Of a stretch of DNA of 64,000 nt, positions 1 to 16,300 are shown in pieces (position 1 is the stretch's first letter; each line of letters begins with the position of its first letter). The notes beneath the pieces were generated by a model. The model was not told the DNA's origin. It saw nothing but the letters and a program-made list of their open reading frames with translations, and made no database searches. Position numbers and translations under genes: made by a program. This DNA is from Polyodon spathula (taxonomy: Eukaryota; Chordata; Actinopteri; Acipenseriformes; Polyodontidae). Location: contig NC_054569.1 of NCBI RefSeq assembly GCF_017654505.1, positions 5,198,006-5,262,005 on the forward strand, in the 5' to 3' direction.

Positions 1-32
1 TGTAACACGGATCTTAATCTTCATCTTTATCA

Positions 33-4086
<4,054 letters not shown>

Positions 4087-4089
4087 TCA

Positions 4090-4090
<1 letters not shown>

Positions 4091-4135
<45 letters not shown>
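4091..4135. repeat. (ATT)n microsatellite just upstream of the bace1 start codon
   Basis: About 15 ATT/TTA triplets begin 23 bp upstream of the bace1 ATG, probably within its 5' untranslated region. A related imperfect AAT/ATT run also lies inside coding exon 1 at about 3965-4015. Confidence 0.95.
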
Positions 4136-4137
<2 letters not shown>

Positions 4138-4401
4138 TGTATACTGAAAAAAAAAATGGTGTTCGCTGTTTCCGTGGTGTTTGTTAGCTATTTATTAACC
4201 CACAGATAACACGTCCAATGTGTAAAACACAGAGAGATGCGCTGGCTGTGCTGACGAAGGTCCCGGCGCTAAATAACGGTTTATTAATTATTAACAGTAT
4301 TCTGCATTCCCAGTTTCCGAATCAATGCATGTCACTTCAGTCTGATTATCCCTCGCAGCGCCGCTAATATCAGTCCTCCCCCGATGCCGGTTTTATTGTT
4401 A

Positions 4402-4431
4402 CCCTGCGTGTGTGTGTGTGTGTGTGCGCGG
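4402..4431. repeat. (GT)n microsatellite
   Basis: Short GT dinucleotide run in the interval between bace1 and cep164. Confidence 0.9.
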
Positions 4432-4750
4432 CTGCTCTTTTTCTTCTTGGAGGAAAGCGATGGTCCCGAAGTTACGGTCCTGCAGACGCGCTGCGCGATG
4501 GAGATCCCGGCTGGTGTTTGCACGGCGTCCTGCTCTTTCCCTGCAGCACAGCCCTCCGCCTCCCAATCCTCCATAACCCGCATCAGCCCCGGAGCCGCTG
4601 CCAGGGAGGACCCGCGGGGCACGACGGGAGTGTGAGTTTCTGCGTGCTGTGTGTTGTAGTCCTCTCCTCGTATTACTGTGTGTCAGAGGTACTGACCCGC
4701 TGAGCTCTGCTGCTTGGTCGTGTTTTTTGCAGCATCTTCTCTCTAACTCG

Positions 4751-4764
4751 ATTGCTATGGTAAC
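4751..4764 (+). promoter_or_regulatory. RFX-type X-box in the bace1/cep164 interval
   Basis: ATTGCTATGGTAAC matches the palindromic RFX X-box pattern (GTTGCYATGGYAAC) at 13 of 14 bases. RFX factors drive many ciliary genes. It lies about 0.5 kb upstream of the likely first exon of cep164, a ciliary gene. The match is seen; binding is inferred. Confidence 0.55.
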
Positions 4765-4859
4765 TGTGTCTAAGTGTGTTTAAGCGCAAGACGTCTTTTG
4801 GGGTGAGACGTTGCTGGAAGCGACTCTGCAGCTGATGCGCATCTCACACCCCCTAGCCT

Positions 4860-4930
4860 CGTATCTTGCAAAGCGCTTTGTGATGGTGGCCCGCCATAAA
4901 AGGGGCTATAAAAAAATAAAAAATAAATAA
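4860..4930 (+). repeat. SINE/LINE 3'-tail fragment
   Basis: GCAAAGCGCTTTGTGATGGT followed by a short gap, GGGGCTATAAA and an A-rich end is the common 3' tail of fish LINE/SINE families. The same tail occurs in reverse orientation at about 38277-38350. Confidence 0.6.
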
Positions 4931-5149
4931 TACATTGCTTAAATGTAACGTATCAAATTACACAATACAGCTTGTGTTCCGATTTTTTTTTTTTTTTTAA
5001 GAAAAAGTTATTTGGTACTTGATGGGTTCCTACCCAGTAAAACATCTATTCCCAGATCGCCACAAATACCTTGTTGTGAAAAACTTCAACATTTCGCGAC
5101 ACTAAATAGAAACACGTTTCCCACCAACCCCGGCATTTCAAGGGTTAAC

Positions 5150-5302
5150 CTCTGCGGTGATTGACTTTCCCATCGACCAGTAGCAGCTCGGCTGTTCCCT
5201 GGCCGACCAATCGTACGACTGGAAGGCGGCGCCTCTGCCGGTTGCTAAGAGGGACCCCGGAAGCGCTCTCGCGTCCCTGGAAGCGGTGCTGGAATCGGTT
5301 TG
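5150..5302 (+). other. cep164: probable non-coding first exon of cep164
   Basis: A GC-rich patch (CGGCGCCTC, GGAAGCGCTCTCGCG) ends in a good splice donor, TTTG|GTAAGG, at 5303. It is upstream of cep164 exon 2, whose acceptor is at 7205-7206, and has no conserved frame. The 5' boundary is a guess. A G-run follows at 5312-5325. Confidence 0.4.
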
Positions 5303-5329
5303 GTAAGGATCGGGGGGGGGGGGGGATAA

Positions 5330-6704
5330 TCATGCAAAAAAAATGTTTCGTTTAGTTTAGATCTGTTAAAAGCGCTGCCGTTCGAGTGGGCGACAAGTCA
5401 AGAGCTTTTTTGAGACGCAAGTCGGTTATGAGACACTTTGTACGTTTTGCTTTGGGAAAAGTAAACTTTGCAAGAGGATCTCGATATCTCTGTTGTGGCG
5501 TTTTAAGCCGTCGCTTCCCTAGTGATTGTGCCCCTGATCCGGGGGATTTCTAATGCGACACGTTTCAAAATAAATGCGGCACATCGTTACCCTGGCCGTG
5601 GTCAGGAATATCACACAAGCTGCAATTAAACACGATTTCCGTGCATCCGGCAAAAAAAATGCAGACTGACTGCTTTAACCAACGGGTTTTTAAACGCATC
5701 GAGTGCATTTACTTTGCTTGATCAAGCCTGATCGCAAGCTGCTATTACGTCTTTTGACACACGACGTTTGGACTTGTGCGGTTACACGCTTGTTGCGAGC
5801 CTCACAGTTAAATACCGAGGAGATGACAGCTGACAGTGCTGCACAGAGCAGCCCGTCCTGCAGCGAGGAGGAAGCCGGCTCTTGAGTGGACTGATGCAGT
5901 GCAGAGACTGGTTAGAAACATCGACGCGATGCACAGACTTTTATCAAAAAGAGTTTAATTTTTTTTATTCTGGTAGGCAGCAGAAATAAACACAACAAAA
6001 CAGAGCCAGACTAGTTGTGTCGTTTGTGTGTAACTGTAAACCCACACAATAGAAACAAACACAGCATGGCGTTTAGAAACGCACCCTATCATTGATGTGG
6101 TCAACTCAGATCTGGTTTTAAACGCTTCAAAACACGCGTGACAGTAAACCGTGAGTTGAACCACAACGTTTATTAAAATGTGTTTTTTAAAAAGTCCGTT
6201 TTAATGGATTCAGTATACGTTTATGAAATCAACAGCAGTCCAACACTAGTTTAGTTGGTAAATCCAACTTTACTTTATGAATCAAATCAGATGACAACGC
6301 TAATCTTTATTTTATTTTGTTTTTGAAATGACCAAGGCCTGTCCCTGCGCGAATCAATCACGTGGTTTGTCGCAGGCGTAATTCAATCCGGATCGGTGTA
6401 ATTGATGTGAAGTGGCTCCCATGTGAAAATGCACACTTTATATGCCGTCTGTGAGGCGCATTTTGCTGCTCCGTTTTCTAAGCGAGAGTCCACGCTGCTG
6501 TTTTAACGAATAAGTGAATGGTGGGCTTCGCAGGCCCATTTAGTGCACTTTCCCAACTGGTTTGTTTGATCCTTTGATGCGGATTGAAGTGGGTTCGGTT
6601 GGTTGGTGGGAGTTATATGCGAGAACCTCTACTCACACCAGGATCAAACCTAGTGAACAGAGGAAGGTGTCTCTGCACTGTCTCACCTCCAAACACAGGG
6701 CTTG

Positions 6705-6743
<39 letters not shown>

Positions 6744-7200
6744 ACAGTGACGCGCACACAGCAGACAAGAACACCTTAATGTCCCATACACACAACAGCA
6801 CAGCACAGAGACAATGGCTAAAAGACAAAGACAACGCCAAAACATGACCATCTGCATAGTAAGTTATATCTTAGTGCTGGAGACCAACATCTATATCATC
6901 CCACTGCCTAAATATTAATAACACCAATAATAATAGCATGCTGGTGTATCATTATCTGTGGTAAACGTTGCAGTTTCAGCAGTGCACAGCCCCAGTGAGA
7001 GTGTTATTATTTCCCCTGTCACTGAGTGTGGCTCTTTAGCTGATGTGTTAGGAGTTTGCTGTTCTCTTGCAGTGCCATCATTGCAACACAAGGAAATGGC
7101 TGGTTAATGAGCTCATGTGCTGAACTGAGCTGTGAAGCCAGGGCTGGCATGAGTCTCCAGCCCCGAGCGCCGGGCTCTGCAGTCTAATGCTTGTGCTTCT
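5330..7200 (+). other. cep164 intron 1 (no gene seen), with a CA repeat
   Basis: I find no recognisable coding sequence here. It includes a (CA)n microsatellite at about 6708-6740 and A/T-rich unique-looking DNA. Confidence 0.6.
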
Positions 7201-7239
7201 CGTCAGTCAGGGCCGCAGCGGGAGAGCAGCCCCAGAGAG

Positions 7240-7321
7240 ATGGACGCAGCGGGAGGACAGATTGGGGATCAGATGATCCTGGAGGAAGAGTACGATCCAA
7301 ATTACATCCCCACGGAGCAAG
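7240..7321 (+). CDS. cep164: cep164 first coding exon
   Basis: The exon opens after TTCTCGTCAG at 7207 and has 33 bp of 5' untranslated sequence. The ATG at 7240 starts [20 protein letters not shown] and NYIPTEQ, matching the family start. Donor CAAG|GTACCG at 7322, phase 1. Confidence 0.93.
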
Positions 7322-10300
7322 GTACCGGCCGGGCGTTATACCAGCAAGCCGCTTGGTTGGTCAGTGCTGTGACGCACCTCCACCCATCCTGTTTTGGGAA
7401 CGGGTCTAAATGAAGTCAGGGGCAGCTGGGTTGGCGAAGTGAAGACGGGAACCAGGTGTCAGGGGCAGCGGGGTGCCCGGCCCGGGCTGAGTGCGCAATG
7501 GAAACGAGCTCTGTGTTACAGCAGAGCTGCACAATCCCAGGCCTGGAGTCCCACAGCCCCCCTGTGCCCCACTGCTCACCAACCTGATCCTAGATACCCT
7601 CCTTCCCTTTCAGTGATCCCTGTGAATCCTGGAGCGCTGCGGACCTCGAGGGAGGGCGTGTGCAGCTCAGGTTACAGGTTCCAACTGGTAAACTTGTGCC
7701 CGTGCAAGTTCAGTGCCACTGAACACCCAGCCCGTGCCGCACAAATGCGTGGCATCTCGTCTCTGTGCAGCAGCGTGCGACCAGCGCAGGGATGTTGATT
7801 CAAAGTCTTTTTCTTCATAACATGCATGGTGTTGTTCACACGCTGTCTCAAGCACATTGCAGTAAGCAGTCCTGCCCAGGCTGGTCTCTCTCTGGTACCG
7901 TCTCTCCTGTGATGGAATGAAGAATCCCATTCCAGGTTTGACTGTGAGCTTGGTTAGACCCCTGTGTGCAGAGATAACAAGCTCAGAGTCCTAGTAAAAC
8001 CAGGAAGGGATCAAGGCGCTCTGCAGTGGGAGTCTTGTTTCCACCTCTGCCTCTCTCTCTCTCTGTGTCTGTGTTAGAGATCCGGGACTATGCCAGGGAG
8101 GTGGGAATCGACCCTGACAAGGAGCCCGAGCTGATGTGGCTGGCCAGGGAGGGCATTGTGATGCCGCTGCCGTCGGAGTGGAAGCCATGGTAAGAGCTGA
8201 GCACGCCTGGAGACACGGGGAATGTGCTGCACGACTCGCACGCCGGGCCGCTTCGAGGCAGCATAACCGTTCAGGGGTTTATTATATAATGTATTTGAAA
8301 TCTGATTAGGACACTTTCTGCTCCCCCTACCCCCTAAAAGAAGCACACTCACGGGGACTGTATAGCACACACCTCCTGTTCTTGCTGCTTGACTCACAAA
8401 ATGGTGAAATATTGAAAAGGCCCTTTACACTGTAAACTATAACACTCGCCAGTGCAGTGTCGACATGGCCAAACCTGAAATAACAAACCCTCTTTATCAC
8501 TCCCTCTCTCTCTCCCCCTCCACATCTCCTTCTCCCCCTCCCCCTCTCCCCACTCTCACTCCCTCCCCCACTCCCCTTGCCTTCTCTGTCACTCCCCCTC
8601 TTTCCTCTCCCCCTGCTCTCTCTCACTTCCCCTCCCCTCTCTCCCCCCACCCCTATCTCTCTCACTCCCTCTCCCCTTCTATCCCCCCCCCCTCTCTTCC
8701 CCTCTCTCCCCTTCTCCAATAGCTGCCAACTCCCCTCTCTCCCCCCCCCCCCCTCCCCTCCTAGCCCCTTCTCTAGGAGGGGTACTCTCTCCCCTCCCCC
8801 CCCCCTCCCTCCTCCTGCCCTACTCCCCTCCCCCCTCTCCTCCTCTCTCCTCCCCTCCCCCCTTCTCTCTCCCCCCTCTCTCCTCTATCCCCTCCCCCTC
8901 TCTCTATCCCCCTATCCCCTCCCCTCTCTCCTCAGTCAGGACGTGACCGGGGAAGTGTACTACTTTAACTTCAGCTCAGGGCAGTCCACCTGGGATCACC
9001 CCTGTGACCTGCAGTACCGCAGCCTGGTGGCCGCAGAGAGGGAGAAGCTGCAGGCCAAGGGGCTTGGACAGAAAAAGGACAAGAAGAAGAAGAAGGACAA
9101 GAAGGAGAAGAAAGAGAAAAGAGAGAAAGAGAAAGAGCTGGTGAGACCCCCTGCGGTGAGTATATACAGGGGTGTCAACGCAGGATTGGAACGGTCCAAT
9201 TACACTACAGTACAATAAACAGCACACTGCACAGTACAATACAGTACACTACAATAAACACCACACTGCACTGCACAGTACAGTACACTACAATAAACAG
9301 CACACTGCACTGCACGGTACAGTACAATACAGTACACTACAATAAACAGCACACTGCACTGCACTATCCTGCACTGCACACACTGCACACACTGCACTGC
9401 ACTGCTGAGGAGGGATGGCTAGGGAACTCCCAGTCTACAGCAGTCTGAGACTCTCCAGCTTCATGTTAGCCAGTTTTATACAGGCTTTTCATTAATGACA
9501 GGAGCTAACATACTTGCTGTGAGGGGGTTACTTACTTTCAATAGCAAGAATCACTGAACCACAAACACTGAGGAGCGCTACATCTAGAAACACTACAAGA
9601 ATCACTGAACACACTGAACCACAAACACTGAGGAGAGCTACATCTAGAAACACTACGAGAATCACTGAACACACTGAACCACAAACACTGAGGAGAGCTA
9701 CATCTAGAAACACTACGAGAATCACTGAACACACTGAACCACAAACACTGAGGAGCGCTACATCTAGAAACACTACGAGAATCACTGAACACACTGAACC
9801 ACAAACACTGAGGAGCGCTACATCTAGAAACACTACGAGAATCACTGAACACACTGAACCACAAACACTGAGGAGAGCTACATCTAGAAACACTACGAGA
9901 ATCACTGAACACACTGAACCACAAACACTGAGGAGAGCTACATCTAGAAACACTACGAGAATCACTGAACACACTGAACCACAAACACTGAGGAGAGCTA
10001 CATCTAGAAACACTACGAGAATCACTGAACCACAAACACTGGGGAGCGCTACATCTAGAAACACTACGAGAATCACTGAACACACTGAACCACAAACACT
10101 GAGGAGAGCTACATCTAGAAACACTATGAGAATCACTGAACACACTGAACCACAAACACTGAGGAGAGCTACATCTAGAAACACTACGAGAATCACTGAA
10201 CCACAAACACTGAGGAGCGCTACATCTAGAAACACTACGAGAATCACTGAACACACTGAACCACAAACACTGGGGAGCGCTACATCTAGAAACACTACGA

Positions 10301-13300
10301 GAATCACTGAACACACTGAACCACAAACACTGAGGAGAGCTACATCTAGAAACACTACGAGAATCACTGAACACACTGAACCACAAACACTGAGGAGAGC
10401 TACATCTAGAAACACTACGAGAATCACTGAACACACTGAACCACAAACACTGAGGAGAGCTACATCTAGAAACACTACGAGAATCACTGAACACACTGAA
10501 CCACAAACACTGAGGAGAGCTACATCTAGAAACACTACGAGAATCACTGAACACACTGAACCACAAACACTGAGGAGAGCTACATCTAGAAACACTACGA
10601 GAATCACTGAACACACTGAACCACAAACACTGAGGAGAGCTACATCTAGAAACACTACGAGAATCACTGAACCACAAACACTGGGGAGCGCTACATCTAG
10701 AAACACTACGAGAATCACTGAACACACTGAACCACAAACACTGAGGAGAGCTACATCTAGAAACACTACGAGAATCACTGAACACACTGAACCACAAACA
10801 CTGAGGAGAGCTACATCTAGAAACACTACGAGAATCACTGAACACACTGAACCACAAACACTGGGGAGCGCTACATCTAGAAACACTACGAGAATCACTG
10901 AACACACTGAACCAGAAACACTGAGGAGAGCTACATCTAGAAACACTACGAGAATCACTGAACACACTGAACCACAAACACTGAGGAGAGCTACATCTAG
11001 AAACACTACGAGAATCACTGAACACACTGAACCACAAACACTGAGGAGAGCTACATCTAGAAACACTACGAGAATCACTGAACACACTGAACCACAAACA
11101 CTGAGGAGAGCTACATCTAGAAACACTACGAGAATCACTCACTGAACAAACACTGAACTACATCTAGAAACACTACGAGAATCACTGGAACCACAAACAC
11201 TGAGGAGCTACATCTAGAAACACTACGAGAATCACTGAACACACTGAACCACAAACACTGAGGAGAGCTACATCTAGAAACACTACGAGAATCACTGAAC
11301 ACACTGAACCACAAACACTGAGGAGAGCTACATCTAGAAACACTACGAGAATCACTGAACACACTGAACCACAAACACTGGGGAGCGCTACATCTAGAAA
11401 CACTACGAGAATCACTGAACACACTGAACCACAAACACTGAGGAGAGCTACATCTAGAAACACTACGAGAATCACTGAACACACTGAACCACAAACACTG
11501 AGGAGAGCTACATCTAGAAACACTACGAGAATCACTGAACACACTGAACCACAAACACTGAGGAGAGCTACATCTAGAAACACTACGAGAATCACTGAAC
11601 ACACTGAACCACAAACACTGAGGAGAGCTACATCTAGAAACACTACGAGAATCACTGAACACACTGAACCACAAACACTGAGGAGAGCGCTACATCTAGA
11701 AACACTACGAGAATCACTGAACACACTGAACCACAAACACTGAGGAGAGCTACATCTAGAAACACTACGAGAATCACTGAACACACTGAACCACAAACAC
11801 TGAGGAGAGCTACATCTAGAAACACTACGAGAATCACTGAACACACTGAACCACAAACACTGAGGAGAGCTACATCTAGAAACACTACGAGAATCACTGA
11901 ACACACTGAACCACAAACACTGAGGAGAGCTACATCTAGAAACACTACGAGAATCACTGAACACACTGAACCACAAACACTGAGGAGCGCTACATCTAGA
12001 AACACTACGAGAATCACTGAACACACTGAACCACAAACACTGAGGAGAGCTACATCTAGAAACACTACGAGAATCACTGAACACACTGAACCACAAACAC
12101 TGAGGAGAGCTACATCTAGAAACACTACGAGAATCACTGAACACACTGAACCACAAACACTGAGGAGAGCTACATCTAGAAACACTACGAGAATCACTGA
12201 ACACACTGAACCACAAACACTGAGGAGAGCTACATCTAGAAACACTACGAGAATCACTGAACACACTGAACCACAAACACTGAGGAGAGCTACATCTAGA
12301 AACACTACGAGAATCACTGAACACACTGAAACAAACACTGAGGAGAGCTACATCTAGAAACACTACGAGAATCACTGAACACACTGAACCACAAACACTG
12401 AGGAGAGCTACATCTAGAAACACTACGAGAATCACTGAACACACTGAACCACAAACACTGAGGAGAGCTACATCTAGAAACACTACGAGAATCACTGAAC
12501 ACACTGAACCACAAACACTGAGGAGAGCTACATCTAGAAACACTACGAGAATCACTGAACACACTGAACCACAAACACTGAGGAGAGCTACATCTAGAAA
12601 CACTACGAGAATCACTGAACACACTGAACCACAAACACTGAGGAGAGCTACATCTAGAAACACTACGAGAATCACTGAACACACTGAACCACAAACACTG
12701 AGGAGAGCTACATCTAGAAACACTACGAGAATCACTGAACACACTGAACCACAAACACTGAGGAGAGCTACATCTAGAAACACTACGAGAATCACTGAAC
12801 ACACTGAACCACAAACACTGAGGAGAACACACTGAACCACAAACACTGAGGAGAGCTACATCTAGAAACACTACGAGAATCACTGAACACACTGAACCAC
12901 AAACACTGAGGAGAGCTACATCTAGAAACACTACGAGAATCACTGAACACACTGAACCACAAACACTGAGGAGAGCTACATCTAGAAACACTACGAGAAT
13001 CACTGAACACACTGAACCACAAACACTGAGGAGAGCTACATCTAGAAACACTACGAGAATCACTGAACACACTGAACCACAAACACTGAGGAACCTAGAA
13101 ACACTACGAGAATCACTGAACACACTGAACCACAAACACTGAGGAGAGCTACATCTAGAAACACTACGAGAATCACTGAACACACTGAACCACAAACACT
13201 GAGGAGAGCTACATCTAGAAACACTACGAGAATCACTGAACACACTGAACCACAAACACTGAGGAGAGCTACATCTAGAAACACTACGAGAATCACTGAA

Positions 13301-16300
13301 CACACTGAACCACAAACACTGAGGAGAGCTACATCTAGAAACACTACGAGAATCACTGAACACACTGAACCACAAACACTGAGGAGAGCTACATCTAGAA
13401 ACACTACGAGAATCACTGAACACACTGAACCACAAACACTGAGGAGAGCTACATCTAGAAACACTACGAGAATCACTGAACACACTGAACCACAAACACT
13501 GAGGAGAGCTACATCTAGAAACACTACGAGAATCACTGAACACACTGAACCACAAACACTGAGGAGAGCTACATCTAGAAACACTACGAGAATCACTGAA
13601 CACACTGAACCACAAACACTGAGGAGAGCTACATCTAGAAACACTACGAGAATCACTGAACACACTGAACCACAAACACTGAGGAGAGCTACATCTAGAA
13701 ACACTACGAGAATCACTGAACACACTGAACCACAAACACTGAGGAGAGCTACATCTAGAAACACTACGAGAATCACTGAACACACTGAACCACAAACACT
13801 GAGGAGAGCTACATCTAGAAACACTACGAGAATCACTGAACACACTGAACCACAAACACTGAGGAGAGCTACATCTAGAAACACTACGAGAATCACTGAA
13901 CACACTGAACCACAAACACTGAGGAGAGCTACATCTAGAAACACTACGAGAATCACTGAACACACTGAACCACAAACACTGAGGAGAGCTACATCTAGAA
14001 ACACTACGAGAATCACTGAACACACTGAACCACAAACACTGAGGATCGCTACATCTAGAAACACTACGAGAATCACTGAACACACTGAACCACAAACACT
14101 GAGGAGAGCTACATCTAGAAACACTACGAGAATCACTGAACACACTGAACCACAAACACTGAGGAACACACTGAACCACAAACAGAGCTACATCTAGAAA
14201 CACTACGAGAATCACTGAACACACTGAACCACAAACACTGAGGAGAGCTACATCTAGAAACACTACGAGAATCACTGAACACACTGAACCACAAACACTG
14301 AGGAGAGCTACATCTAGAAACACTACGAGAATCACTGAACACACTGAACCACAAACACTGAGGAGAGCTACATCTAGAAACACTACGAGAATCACTGAAC
14401 ACACTGAACCACAAACACTGAGGAGAGCTACATCTAGAAACACTACGAGAATCACTGAACACACTGAACCACAAACACTGAGGAGAGCTACATCTAGAAA
14501 CACTACGAGAATCACTGAACACACTGAACCACAAACACTGAGGAGAGCTACATCTAGAAACACTACGAGAATCACTGAACACACTGAACCACAAACACTG
14601 AACCACCACAAACACTGAGGACTGGGGAGCGCTACATCTAGAAACACTACGAGAATCACTGAACACACTGAACCACAAACACTGAGGAGAGCTACATCTA
14701 GAAACACTACGAGAATCACTGAACACACTGAACCACAAACACTGAGGAGAGCTACATCTAGAAACACTACGAGAATCACTGAACACACTGAACCACAAAC
14801 ACTGAGGAGCGCTACATCTAGAAACACTACGAGAATCACTGAACACACTGAACCACAAACACTGAGGAGAGCTACATCTAGAAACACTACGAGAATCACT
14901 GAACACACTGAACCACAAACACTGAGGAGAGCTACATCTAGAAACACTACGAGAATCACTGAACACACTGAACACACTGAACCACAAACACTGAGGAGCG
15001 CTACATCTAGAAACGCTACGAGAATCACTGAACACACTGAACCACAAACACTGAGGAGAGCTACATCTAGAAACACCACGAGAATCACTGAACACACTGA
15101 ACCACAAACACTGAGGAGCACTCGGTGTCAGTAGCCCGGGTCAGTAGTGGAGCTCATTGCATCTCTTTGAGCTTCTCTCTGATGGTGCAGCAGCAGGGCT
15201 GAGTGATGTGCCTGTGCTCTTTGTTTAGGAAGTGCATGTAGAAGCAGAGCGTTGCAGGACAGCTGCCCCTCTCCCGCGAGCCAGACAGCAGGACGCAGTT
15301 TCGGTAGAGCAGGCAGGGCAGGGCTGCCAGCCTTCCCTCCTGTCCTTCTTAGCCCCCCTCCCCTCCAGCGAGCTGCCCCCGTTCTCAGGGAAACCCCTCC
15401 CTGCTGTCACCGCTGTGGGGAAGACGTTGAAGCCACTGGCCATCCGGAGGGAGAACCCAGCCATCCTGGAGGATGCCAAGGAGATCCTTAGAAGGCCAGT
15501 GGCAGGCCCCCGATCGCTATCGGTAGAGGGAGGGGCTAGTTCATTAATCGACAACTTTTGAAAGTGCTTCAGGGAGCCAGGTTAGGCACCCCTGGGGGTG
15601 GACCACAAGGTGTCGTTTGCAGCAGCGACGGAGAAAGATTTACCCCCCGTCCGTCGATCGTGGCTCCCAGCGTTTGATATCCCGGAGGAAATATTTCAGA
15701 GCTCGTCATCCTTCTATAAAGTCACAGAGGAAGTGTGCTTCCCAGGGATACATTCCAGGAAGAGCTGGAGACGTATGGAATGCATCCTTCGCACCTCAGG
15801 AACCCCTTAATTCCTGAAAAGGGAATCCTGCTCTACTTTAAGGACAGTTGGAGCCTGACTTGAGCGTCAAGGGAGGGGGCACAGAGGCAGGGAGCCTGCA
15901 TGTCCCTGAGAGCTACTTCTTCAGCAGCCATTGCGAAGTGGTGATACGGAAACACTATGACCTTTGGTGACTCACTGCTCGAACGCAGGAGCAGAGGAGA
16001 CCGTGGGGGGGCAGGGAAAGCAGGGGGGCAGGGGAGAGGAGAGGCTCTTCCGAAAATCACAGCCGAAGGAGGGAAGAACAGAAAGCAGGATCGCCGTGGA
16101 GAGTCTGAGGGGGGATGTGGGGTCCCGTGAGCTCGAAAGCAGAGTGAAAGGATGGGCTGGGGGGGGTGAGGCTGCACGGTGTTGGGAGAACGCAGAACTT
16201 GCCATTCAGAGCCGCACTGAGTGGGTCGGATATCTGGAGAGGGGAGGAGAAGAGGAGGAAGGATGTAGGAACGAGAGCAAGATCCTGAAGCAGAGCGGCT

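Noticed and set aside
8465..8930. Pro/Ser/Leu-rich frame upstream of the WW exon as extra cep164 coding sequence
   Set aside because: It is a C/T simple-sequence tract ending in a splice acceptor; coding text starts at 8936.
9528..15121. Very long open frames on both strands (up to about 935 codons) as repetitive proteins
   Set aside because: They arise from a stop-free 60-bp tandem unit, are open in several frames at once, and lie within a cep164 intron without start context or splice support.
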